The position numbers and the translations under genes are program-made. From contig JAJFKY010000005.1 of the NCBI GenBank assembly GCA_021772975.1, positions 1 through 64,000 on the forward strand: 64,000 nt of DNA, in the 5' to 3' direction. Origin of the DNA: Gammaproteobacteria bacterium. Lineage in GTDB: Bacteria; Pseudomonadota; Gammaproteobacteria; Xanthomonadales; Wenzhouxiangellaceae. Shown here piece by piece: positions 17,107 to 25,566 of this stretch. The notes beneath the pieces were generated by a model. It had not been told where the DNA came from. It ran no database searches and saw only the letters and a list, made by a program, of their open reading frames with translations. Position 1 is the stretch's first letter, and the number at the start of each line of letters is the position of its first letter.

Positions 17107-18801
17107 ATGAACCGCACCATATTTGACTATTGCCTTCAGCCGGATGGTTGCTTCACTGTCCCTATCGATTACCTGTCAAACACGGGGATTGATCAGAATT
17201 TTGCACAGTATCTGATTGACAATGCTGTCTGGACAGCGGTCAATATTGACTTGTTTAACCAGGCCTTTGCCCTTTATTTTCAACGCGCCAGACAGTTGTA
17301 CGCACAGGCCCGTGGTTTTTGGTTTCCGCCGCGCATCCAGCACATCTGCATCGTTACCGATTCAGATCAAATCAGACCCTATTTTCAGCCCTTTAACAAA
17401 AACTCATGGCTGTTGTATCAAAGTGATTTTGAGCTGGACAGCTCTTCGCTTGAATTTGCCGTCTATCAATTTCTGCATCTCGAACGCATGTGGTTGTTAC
17501 AACAAATTGACCCGGTCTTATATGCTAACTTCAGTTACTTTCTGACGCTTGAGGACACCCCTATTCAGGATTTTATTGGTGGCTGCCGAAAAACCAACCG
17601 CCCCGATGCCGCTGGTTTTCTGGCACTGGCTGAAGCCATGCCATCAATTCGGAAAATGTATCACCAACAACTTAAAAAGCCGGTTAGCGTGGTGCGTAAT
17701 GTACGGGTCATGCAGGACACTGGACTGATTATTCCAGCCGCGGTGTACCCTGCGCTTGCACAATGTCAGCAAAAATGGTCGCACACGGTGGCTGCGGCGA
17801 TCAATACTTTCCGTGATCAGCATAACAAAGCATCCAGTCATTGCGGACAAACCATCCGCCGCTGGCTGGTTGATAACCATCCGCCATTGCTGATTACCGG
17901 CGATAAGGGCCGCATCCTGTGGGAACCAGGTAATGCCGAACACACCGATACACTCCAAGCAACCCTGCACGGAGTGACTGAAGCGGCTGAACCGGACATT
18001 CTGCGTGACCTGCAAACCATTGCTTTTCACAGCCAGCGCTTCCTGAGCTGTCTGCGCAGCCCGGCAGAACTCTCCAAACCCGCCGACTTCATTACCGAGG
18101 ACGGGCTGTGTTACATCCACAAGCAGCAGCAACTGATTGCCTACAACATCGGTTCCGACAGGCATGCCGCCCGCCTGTGGCAGCCTGCGCCGCCCTATGA
18201 ACGGCTGATGCTGGCAGCCCGCACCGTGCATGAATGGGGTCATCTGGTGGCGGAATCGGGTTGGGTCATTATCCCGGCCGCGCGGCAAGCTGAAAGGCAG
18301 GCACTCGAGCATGCTCTGGTGACTTTGTTTGATCAAATTCATGCCGAGGCATCGCCCGCGGTGCAAAAAAACGCCGCGGCGGAGGTTACCCGACTGAAAG
18401 CAGAAACCGGCAGCCTGGGGCAAACCCTGTTGCAACGCATGCTGGTCCGGATCGAAGACTATATGGCCAATCTGGTCGCTTACCGCTTTCTCAGTGCGGA
18501 TGAAATGGACACTTATGTACGCAATAACGTGCACAGCCACCTGCAAAGCTACAGCACTGAAGGTGTCTATATGCAGTTGATCCGCCTGGCCTATGAGTTT
18601 CAGTATCTGCGCTTAAGCCGCATTGCTGATCCATTTGACTGGTTTTATAAAAGCACCTGGTTTGGTGAATACTTTATCGACCACGGCGTGATCAGCAAGA
18701 CCCGATTTGAACAACTGCTCGAGACGGTACAGGGGATTTGCGATTGTTATGAACTGGATGCAGGCAAGTTCGATTTTGAGGCACTAGCCACGAACCAGTA
18801 A
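17107..18801 (+). CDS. Uncharacterised protein with HEWGH zinc-protease motif
   Basis: A 564-residue protein without signal peptide or membrane helices. I do not recognise the family. At residues 375-379 it has HEWGH, the HExxH zinc-metallopeptidase motif, in a helix-like context (TVHEWGHLVAESG). An E in RIEDYMANLVAY (E450), 75 residues later, could be the third zinc ligand as in gluzincin-type enzymes. The region before contains a Trp/Phe/Tyr-rich part (FWFPPRIQHICIV). The function could be a cytosolic metallopeptidase or a structural zinc site. It follows the MITE-like element and is separated from the neprosin cluster by it. Confidence 0.6.
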   Translation: MNRTIFDYCLQPDGCFTVPIDYLSNTGIDQNFAQYLIDNAVWTAVNIDLFNQAFALYFQRARQLYAQARGFWFPPRIQHICIVTDSDQIRPYFQPFNKNSWLLYQSDFELDSSSLEFAVYQFLHLERMWLLQQIDPVLYANFSYFLTLEDTPIQDFIGGCRKTNRPDAAGFLALAEAMPSIRKMYHQQLKKPVSVVRNVRVMQDTGLIIPAAVYPALAQCQQKWSHTVAAAINTFRDQHNKASSHCGQTIRRWLVDNHPPLLITGDKGRILWEPGNAEHTDTLQATLHGVTEAAEPDILRDLQTIAFHSQRFLSCLRSPAELSKPADFITEDGLCYIHKQQQLIAYNIGSDRHAARLWQPAPPYERLMLAARTVHEWGHLVAESGWVIIPAARQAERQALEHALVTLFDQIHAEASPAVQKNAAAEVTRLKAETGSLGQTLLQRMLVRIEDYMANLVAYRFLSADEMDTYVRNNVHSHLQSYSTEGVYMQLIRLAYEFQYLRLSRIADPFDWFYKSTWFGEYFIDHGVISKTRFEQLLETVQGICDCYELDAGKFDFEALATNQ

Positions 18802-18888
18802 AGCCTGTAGAGCAACAGGAATTAGCCACCGATTAGGCGGGCTTACCCGGACAACCCGGAATGACTCTATATTGGCCTTACATAACCA

Positions 18889-19548
18889 TCAAAATACAAA
18901 CTGCGGTCCCGGGCGGTGCCCCAAAATATCAAAGGCAATCACAATGCGCGGTTCCTGATTACTGACCGGATGCACATAATGCATATGATAGGGTGGAAAC
19001 ATGATCAACTTACCGGCCTGTGGTTGCACCCGCTGACACGGGCTGTACCCGTGATGCTGCGAGATCGGCAACGGGTTCAGAAAATCAATGCAGCCCTTGG
19101 GCGGCTGTTCTTCAGGTACTGAAACGTAATACACCCCGCTGGCCACATTGCCGGTGGAGGCGTGAAAATGCGGGCGTTGCCAGTCGCCGTCACGCAGCAC
19201 ATTCGCCCAGCCAAATGCGTACGGTGAGAGTTGTCGGGCTTCGGCCTCAAAAATATGCTCCAGATAAGCATCCACCGCTGGCATCAGCAGATCGTTACAA
19301 AAACTGCTTACCGCAGGCTGCTTAAGGTCAAAGAAGTTTTTCTGGCCAGAGGTCTGATAACCACCTTCGGTGGCAATATGATCCTGCCGCGCGGCATTCT
19401 GACTGGTATCGCGAAAATCCTCTTCCATGCCCAGGATGACTTCGCTTAAAGCTCTGTTGAGCGCATCAGCTGAAGCAAAATCCTGCTGCATGACGGTCAC
19501 CGGAAAATGGGCTTTGAACTCTGTTTTGGCGATGACCGGCTTGTCCAT
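18889..19548 (-). CDS. 2OG-Fe(II) oxygenase family protein (TIGR02466-like)
   Basis: A 219-residue protein resembling the putative 2-oxoglutarate/Fe(II) oxygenase family TIGR02466. Visible motifs are NVLRDGDWQRPHFHASTGN around residue 130-145, GVYYVSVP, GKLIMFPPYHMHYVHPV (distal His) and a late PRIVIAFD. The double-stranded beta-helix iron site would use the HFH region and the distal His. The substrate is not known. ATG at 19548 has GGAG upstream and is preferred over 19575. A second member of the same family is at 33755-34456. Confidence 0.75.
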   Translation of the reverse strand: MDKPVIAKTEFKAHFPVTVMQQDFASADALNRALSEVILGMEEDFRDTSQNAARQDHIATEGGYQTSGQKNFFDLKQPAVSSFCNDLLMPAVDAYLEHIFEAEARQLSPYAFGWANVLRDGDWQRPHFHASTGNVASGVYYVSVPEEQPPKGCIDFLNPLPISQHHGYSPCQRVQPQAGKLIMFPPYHMHYVHPVSNQEPRIVIAFDILGHRPGPQFVF

Positions 19549-19748
19549 GGACGCAGTCTCCAGACTGGATATCAAGTTCCGCAGTATAGATAATTCGCCC
19601 CTGCCGTACTAGCTGTACCAGCCGTCAGGGCGGCTGACGGCAAGATATTAAGCGGCTCAGATCAGCGCGCCCTGTTAGGTGAGTCTCCGCTATCTGCCGA
19701 GCTGCTGATACAGTATCATCAGCAATCAATAATCAGCCGGAGCAAAAT

Positions 19749-20144
19749 ATGCCCATTATCACTACCCTGTATGCTGGACTGCTGGGGCTGTTATCTCTGG
19801 CCCTGTCGTTTCAGGCCGGGAGCATGCGCGGCAAGACCGGTATTTCCATTGGTGACGGCGGTCAGCAGGAGATGCTGCTGGCGATGCGCCGACACGCCAA
19901 CTTTGTTGAATATGTGCCACTGGCATTGATTCTGATCGGTTTACTGGAATTCAATGCCGTCAACGCCCTGGCCATTCACGTTATGGGCGCCAGCCTGGTG
20001 CTATTCCGGATTGCTCACGCGGTCGGTTTAAAAGCAGACACCATGCAGGGCGCAGGCCGTTTGATTGGCGCTGCCGGCACCGCGTTGTTAACCTTGACTG
20101 CCTCGATCTGGGCGATTGTTATTTTTGTGCAGACCTCGCTTTGA
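19749..20144 (+). CDS. MAPEG family membrane protein
   Basis: A 131-residue protein with four hydrophobic segments and the MAPEG signature RRHANFVEYVPLALIL (about residues 51-66). MAPEG proteins include microsomal glutathione S-transferases and prostaglandin E synthase; bacterial members of this size are mostly uncharacterised, with possible glutathione-dependent detoxification. The size is normal. It is followed 53 nt later by an exported metallo-hydrolase on the same strand. Confidence 0.9.
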   Translation: MPIITTLYAGLLGLLSLALSFQAGSMRGKTGISIGDGGQQEMLLAMRRHANFVEYVPLALILIGLLEFNAVNALAIHVMGASLVLFRIAHAVGLKADTMQGAGRLIGAAGTALLTLTASIWAIVIFVQTSL

Positions 20145-20197
20145 GCAAAGCTTTAGATCGGGTATAGCAGGCTGAGCAAACTCTAATCGGTGGCTAC

Positions 20198-21124
20198 ATG
20201 CGCTTTAAATTAATGGCTGTTTACCTGGCACTGGGGTGCCTGGTGTTAAATCCTGCCCTGGCTGAACAATGCCAGTCAGCTGCGAATCGTCTGCAGGTAC
20301 TCGGCTCGGGTGGTCCGATTGCTGATGATGCACGGGCCAGCAGCAGTTATCTGATCTGGCAGCACAATACTGCACGGGTACTGGTTGATATCGGCGGTGG
20401 CAGTATTTTACGTTTTGCGCAAAGCAGTGCGCGCATCAACGATCTGGATGCCGTTGCGATTACGCATACTCATATTGATCATATCGGCGACTTCCCGGCG
20501 CTGATGAAAACAGGTTATTTCAGCAACCGCCGCCGCCCGCTGGCACTGCTGGGACCGGATGGCAGCAATCTATATCCTTCCATTAACGAATATGTCCAGC
20601 AGACTTTTCTGCTGGACACCGCCAGCCATCGCTATCTGAGCGGCATCGGCGATGGCAGCAATGGCTTGTTTCAGGTCAGCGTAACGGAAATACCCCGCAC
20701 TCTGGAAGCGCGTGAATGGCTGCAGGCCCGCCACTTAAGCATCTCCGCGGTGGGTGTGCAGCACGCGATCGTGCCGGCGGTGGGTTATGTGATCAATCTG
20801 GATGGTCGGCGGGTAGCTATTCCCGGTGATATGAGCGCTGATAACCCGCGCTTTATCGAGCTGGCCAAAGGCAGCGATATTCTGGTGCTGCACCTGGCCT
20901 TGCCGGAATCGGCCAGCACCAACCTGACCCGACTGCATGCCCGGCCGAGCGGAATGGGCAAGCTGGCGGCAGCGATCCAGCCTAAGCTGCTGGTGATCAG
21001 TCACATCATGCAGCGTGCGGAACGCGAACTGGATAAAAATCTGGCTGCGCTGCGCAAGTATTATTCCGGCCCGTTAAAGCTGGCTTCTGACCTGGCCTGT
21101 TTCCCGCTGATCAGCGGTTCGTGA
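20198..21124 (+). CDS. Exported metallo-beta-lactamase fold hydrolase
   Basis: A 308-residue protein with a signal peptide (cleavage near ALA-E, residue 22). The metal motif THTHIDHIGD (about residues 89-98) is the HxHxDH signature, with later ligands in AIPGDMSADN (Asp), a probable His in VGVQHAI and the last His in LLVISHIM. This fits the RNase Z/arylsulfatase-like branch of the fold, acting in the periplasm on an unknown ester substrate. It may be cotranscribed with the MAPEG gene. Confidence 0.88.
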   Translation: MRFKLMAVYLALGCLVLNPALAEQCQSAANRLQVLGSGGPIADDARASSSYLIWQHNTARVLVDIGGGSILRFAQSSARINDLDAVAITHTHIDHIGDFPALMKTGYFSNRRRPLALLGPDGSNLYPSINEYVQQTFLLDTASHRYLSGIGDGSNGLFQVSVTEIPRTLEAREWLQARHLSISAVGVQHAIVPAVGYVINLDGRRVAIPGDMSADNPRFIELAKGSDILVLHLALPESASTNLTRLHARPSGMGKLAAAIQPKLLVISHIMQRAERELDKNLAALRKYYSGPLKLASDLACFPLISGS

Positions 21125-21192
21125 TAACCAACCACCGCTTTGCCACTGGCAATTCGGGCCTGAATTGCCGACAATCTAGTCCGGTTAAATTG

Positions 21193-21214
21193 TTGTTATA
21201 AAGTTGTTATAAAG
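21193..21214 (+). promoter_or_regulatory. Tandem 11-bp direct repeat before DUF349 gene
   Basis: TTGTTATAAAG occurs twice without spacing, ending 2 nt before the GTG start at 21217. Each copy holds a TATAAA-like block. The AAAG ends could serve as weak ribosome binding signals. It may be an overlapping promoter, a leaderless start or an operator. Confidence 0.5.
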
Positions 21215-21216
21215 AC

Positions 21217-23862
21217 GTGGGTTTACGTACGACTCTATTCGGCCCTGCCTGGCAGCATCGCGATCCCGCCACCCGCGCGGAGGCTGTCGCACGCCTGCAG
21301 GATCCCGCCCTGTTGGCTGAGTTGGCTAAAATCGCCACCAGCGATAGCAGTGCCGAAGTGCGCCGGGCAGCCTTGCAGCGCGTCACCAACCCCACTGTAC
21401 TGCAGCAGTGCCGGCAACACGACGAGGCCGCGACCAATCGCCAGCTGGCCACCGAGCGACTGGTGCAAAGCCTGTGCCAACTGAGCTCAGAAACAGCAGT
21501 TAAGGATGCTCAGAATGTCATAACGGAATTATTGGATACCCCCGAACTGCCCGCCGCGCTGCTGGAATCTATCGCCCGGGGGGCGCATCAGTCCGCTTTA
21601 CGGCGTCAAGCGCTGCAGCGTATCCAACGGGCCGGTTTTCTGGGCGACCGGGTATTGCAGGAAAGCGATCCGGAACTGCGGCAAATGGCACTGCAACAGA
21701 TTCAGCAACCCTCCACGCTGGAACGGATCGCCGGGCAACTGCGCAAAACCAACAAAAAATTATACCGGGAAGCGCAACAGAAACTGGCCAGCCTGCAACC
21801 TGGTAAGCCAGGGACAGGTCTGGATCAGGAGCAGGCCTTGCGCTTATGTCAGCAACTGGAGCAATTGACCAAAGGCTCCCAGCAATCACAAGCGGGTAGC
21901 CTGCAGGCTCAGCTTGAGCAGATTGATCGGGCCTGGCAACAATTATCCGGCCTGGATGATAGCATCCGGCAGCGCTTCAGCAACACCCGCGCTATTCTGC
22001 AACAGGCGCTGGCAGGACCACGGAGCATTCCGACTGAGGCCCCGGTGGAGTCTGAACCGAGCCCGCCCGGCGCCGACAATACCGCGGATAACGATACTCA
22101 ACCTGAACCCGCGCTGCAGCAGCTGGCGGTGGCGCTGGATGAAATGCTGCGTAGCAAGCCCAAACCCGCCACCATCGAGAACTGGCGGGAAAGCTGGCGT
22201 TCGGCCTGGCGCAAGCTGGCCAGTCCCAGTGTTGCTGATCAGCGTTTGCAGGATAGCCTGCGCAACCGGTTGCTTGAGCATGAACAAAACCAACAGCAAA
22301 ACCGTGAGGCCAGGACGGCCCGTGAAAAAGCCTTACAGGATCGTGTCGAAGCGGTCGCCGAGGCCGCCGAAGCCGGCCAGTTAGCATCGGTCACAACAAA
22401 ACTGCAGGCCCTGCGCGATGAGTTACCCGGCCGGCCACCAGCCAGACTGGCTGCTCGCCTGCGCGCGATAGACCAGCAACTGGGCGAACTGCGCCGCTGG
22501 CAGCGCTGGTCGGACAATGAACAACGGCTGCGTCTTATCAAAGCGGTTGAAAAGGCGCTGCAGGACGAGTTGAATGCCGATGCGCTGCTGAATCTGGTGC
22601 GTGATGTACGCACCACCTGGGAACAATTGGAACAGCAGGAAGTGTCTCACGGCATGCGCCCCCTGCCCGCTGATCATTCCCTGGCACGCCAATTCAAAGG
22701 CGTGTGCGGCCGCGCAATGGCTCAGGCCCGGCCATTTCTGGATAACCGGCGCAAAGTCCAGCAGGAACGCAGCAGCCTGCTGGGTGAGTTACTGGACAAT
22801 ACCCGCCGCTTGCTTGAGCGGGAACCTGGCGACGCACGGGAACTGATTAAACATAAACGCATTCTGGGCAAGTCATTCCGCGAGTTGCCCGGCCTGCCAC
22901 CCAAACAGCGCAAGCGCACCGCTGAAGCAATCCGTCAGCTTCAGGATCAGATCAGCCAACGGCTGACCGACAGCTTCCAGCAGGCGGAAGCCGAGAAGCG
23001 CAAATTAATCCGCCTGGCTGAGCAACTGCAGCATGTCGCCGATCAGCATGAGGCGATTAATCAGGCCAAACAGCTGCAGCGACAGTGGCAATCCGCCGGG
23101 CCGACCGCGCGCAAACTCGATCAGGAACTGTGGCAGACTTTCCGTGCCCAGCTGGACCCTCTGTTCGAAGGCCAGCAGCAGCAGCGGGCTGAACAACAGG
23201 CCGAGCGTGAGGCAGTGCATAGCCGCCACCTCGAGCTGTGCGAGCAACTGGAAGCATTGGCATCGCTGGGTGATGAGGAATTATCAGCCAGTGCCGGCAA
23301 AGTCGACGGTCTGCAGGCCAGCTGGCCAGAGCATGAGGTGTTCGATAAACGTCTGCGGCAGCGCTTCCAGGCGGCTGGCGAAAAATTCCACCAGCGCCTG
23401 CGGAGCTGGCGGAATGGGCAGCGTGATCAACGCCAGCAGGCTCGCGCGGACGCCGCCGAACTGCGTCAGCAGGCCGTGCTGCAGTTATTGTCCGAGGAAC
23501 CACAAGCACTGGCCGCGGAAGCACGCCAGGCGTTGGGCGAGTTAGTCGAATTGAGCACCGATGAGTTGCGTGCCCGCTTGCAGCAACATGCCGAGCAGGC
23601 GCATCAATTGTGTATTACGGCCGAGTTTCTGTCCGGCCTGCCGTCACCCGCCGAGGATCGCGCGGCACGTATGCAATATCAGGTAGAACGACTGGCGCAG
23701 CGGATGTCACAGCGCGCCGGTCAACAGGAATTATCGGCCGAGCTGCGCGAGCTGGAGCGGGAGTGGTATGCCAATCAGCCGTTGCCGCCGGAGCATTACT
23801 TACCACTCAATAAACGTTTTCAAAAAGCGCTGCGTGCGGCGCAACAACTATCAGGTGCTTAA
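21217..23862 (+). CDS. DUF349 domain-containing coiled-coil protein
   Basis: An 881-residue cytoplasmic protein very rich in Gln, Arg, Glu and Ala. The N-terminal 120 residues look like HEAT-type helices (DSSAEVRRAALQRV). From about residue 320 onward it has several DUF349-type helical repeats, with the recurrent pattern of a W-x-x-A or WQSAGP segment, L-W-x-x-F/FRAQLD and paired E/K helices (for example ARKLDQELWQTFRAQLD). DUF349 proteins are common in gammaproteobacteria; their function is not settled. Start is GTG at 21217. The NhaC-type gene follows 1 nt after the stop. Confidence 0.85.
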   Translation: MGLRTTLFGPAWQHRDPATRAEAVARLQDPALLAELAKIATSDSSAEVRRAALQRVTNPTVLQQCRQHDEAATNRQLATERLVQSLCQLSSETAVKDAQNVITELLDTPELPAALLESIARGAHQSALRRQALQRIQRAGFLGDRVLQESDPELRQMALQQIQQPSTLERIAGQLRKTNKKLYREAQQKLASLQPGKPGTGLDQEQALRLCQQLEQLTKGSQQSQAGSLQAQLEQIDRAWQQLSGLDDSIRQRFSNTRAILQQALAGPRSIPTEAPVESEPSPPGADNTADNDTQPEPALQQLAVALDEMLRSKPKPATIENWRESWRSAWRKLASPSVADQRLQDSLRNRLLEHEQNQQQNREARTAREKALQDRVEAVAEAAEAGQLASVTTKLQALRDELPGRPPARLAARLRAIDQQLGELRRWQRWSDNEQRLRLIKAVEKALQDELNADALLNLVRDVRTTWEQLEQQEVSHGMRPLPADHSLARQFKGVCGRAMAQARPFLDNRRKVQQERSSLLGELLDNTRRLLEREPGDARELIKHKRILGKSFRELPGLPPKQRKRTAEAIRQLQDQISQRLTDSFQQAEAEKRKLIRLAEQLQHVADQHEAINQAKQLQRQWQSAGPTARKLDQELWQTFRAQLDPLFEGQQQQRAEQQAEREAVHSRHLELCEQLEALASLGDEELSASAGKVDGLQASWPEHEVFDKRLRQRFQAAGEKFHQRLRSWRNGQRDQRQQARADAAELRQQAVLQLLSEEPQALAAEARQALGELVELSTDELRARLQQHAEQAHQLCITAEFLSGLPSPAEDRAARMQYQVERLAQRMSQRAGQQELSAELRELEREWYANQPLPPEHYLPLNKRFQKALRAAQQLSGA

Positions 23863-23863
23863 T

Positions 23864-25558
23864 ATGGTATTTCGTTGGATATATGTTGCAAGCATCTGCC
23901 TGCTAATGGCTGCCCCCGCGCTGGCTCAGCCAGTGGCGGCTGACGCCATGGCCCATAGCGGCTGGTGGTCGATTATGCCGCCGTTATTGGCCATTGCGCT
24001 GGCATTGCTGCTCAAACGGGTTATTCCGGCGTTGTTTATCGGTATCTGGCTGGGTGGCTGGATTATCGCCGGCAAGTCATTCGGGGCTCTCTGGCAGGGC
24101 TTGCTGGACAGCTTTCAGATTTACGTGCTGAATGCCATGGCTAATCGGGATCATGCCGCCATTATTCTGTTTTCGATGATGGTCGGTGGCATGGTCGGCA
24201 TTATTTCCGCCAACGGTGGGATGCATGGTGTGGTCAACCGGGTCATTGGCTGGGCCAGTGATGCCCGACGGGCCGCGGTCACCACCTGGTGCATGGGTCT
24301 GACCATTTTCTTCGATGACTATGCCAACACCCTGGTGGTCGGCAACAGCATGCGCCCGCTGACCGATAAAATGCGCATTTCACGGGAAAAGCTGGCTTAT
24401 ATCGTCGATTCAACCGCCGCGCCGGTATCCTGTATCGCGCTGATTACCACCTGGATTGGTTACGAAGTTGGCCTCATCCAAAGTGCCATGGACAAGCTGC
24501 CGGGCTTCAACGGGCAGGCCTACTGGGTGTTTCTGAACACCATTCCCTACAGTTTCTACCCGCTGCTGGCGTTGTTTTTTGTGCTGCTGGTCTGTCTGCT
24601 CGGGCGTGATTTCGGGCCGATGTACCAAGCCGAAAAACGCGCCCGTGAAAGCGGTGAGATCGCCCCTGTCAGCAGCACCAGCGAAGCGCAGGAAACCGAG
24701 TTAAAAATATCGGAAAACGTCGTCAAAACCCGGGCCCGTAATGCCTTGTTACCGATTCTGGGACTGGTACTGACAGTACTCTATGGACTGTGGAGCACCG
24801 GCCAGCCGGATGACCCCAGCGCCAGTTCCACGCTGCGCGAGGTAATCAGCAACGCTGATTCCTATCAGGCCTTGATGTGGGGCTCGCTGGTGGGGGTCAT
24901 GGTCGCAGCGCTGCTGACCATGGGCCAACGCATTCTGGATCTGGAACAAACCGTACAGGCCTGGTTCAAAGGCGTGCGCAGTATGCTGTTTGCCATGATT
25001 ATCCTGGTCCTGGCATGGTCATTGAGCAATATTACCCAGGAGTTGGGCACCGCCGGTTTTCTGGTGGATTTGATCGGCGAGTCGTTACCGGTCGGGCTAC
25101 TGCCTGCGCTGGTGTTTCTGATTGCCGCCAGCACCGCATTTGCCACCGGTTCCAGCTGGGGAGCAATGGGTATTCTGCTGCCGCTGGTGGTACCGCTGGC
25201 GTGGGCCATGCTGAGCGTGCAGCAGCCCGGGGTAAGTCCGGATATGCACATCCTGTACGCCGCTATCGCCGCGGTCCTGGGCGGGGCGGTATGGGGGGAT
25301 CACTGCTCGCCCATTTCCGACACTACCATCCTGTCATCAATGGCCTCACAATGTGATCATATTGAGCATGTGCGTACCCAGTTGCCCTATGCCATGCTGA
25401 CGGGTGCGGTGGTGATTATGATTTGTCTGATCCCGAGCGGCTTTGGTTTCGCCTGGTGGATATGTCTATTGCTGGGCAGCCTGGCGTTACTGGGTTTTTT
25501 ACTGCTGTTTGGCAAACCGGTGCCCAATTACGCACCGGACCGGAATAGCCACTCCTAG
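23864..25558 (+). CDS. NhaC-family Na+/H+ antiporter-like transporter
   Basis: A 564-residue polytopic membrane protein with about 11-12 hydrophobic segments. It begins with a signal-like segment (MVFRWIYVASICLLM) and ends with a short polar tail. Family marks are TIFFDDYANTLVVGNSM (about residues 148-164), the helix with STAAPVSCIALITTW, and GGAVWGDHCSPISDTTILSSM near residue 475. NhaC-family proteins exchange cations or amino acids with protons; the exact substrate is uncertain. ATG at 23864 is chosen because upstream in-frame sequence overlaps the DUF349 gene. It probably shares an operon with DUF349 and mfd, the latter starting 8 nt after the stop. Confidence 0.88.
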   Translation: MVFRWIYVASICLLMAAPALAQPVAADAMAHSGWWSIMPPLLAIALALLLKRVIPALFIGIWLGGWIIAGKSFGALWQGLLDSFQIYVLNAMANRDHAAIILFSMMVGGMVGIISANGGMHGVVNRVIGWASDARRAAVTTWCMGLTIFFDDYANTLVVGNSMRPLTDKMRISREKLAYIVDSTAAPVSCIALITTWIGYEVGLIQSAMDKLPGFNGQAYWVFLNTIPYSFYPLLALFFVLLVCLLGRDFGPMYQAEKRARESGEIAPVSSTSEAQETELKISENVVKTRARNALLPILGLVLTVLYGLWSTGQPDDPSASSTLREVISNADSYQALMWGSLVGVMVAALLTMGQRILDLEQTVQAWFKGVRSMLFAMIILVLAWSLSNITQELGTAGFLVDLIGESLPVGLLPALVFLIAASTAFATGSSWGAMGILLPLVVPLAWAMLSVQQPGVSPDMHILYAAIAAVLGGAVWGDHCSPISDTTILSSMASQCDHIEHVRTQLPYAMLTGAVVIMICLIPSGFGFAWWICLLLGSLALLGFLLLFGKPVPNYAPDRNSHS

Positions 25559-25566
25559 CAGCGACG

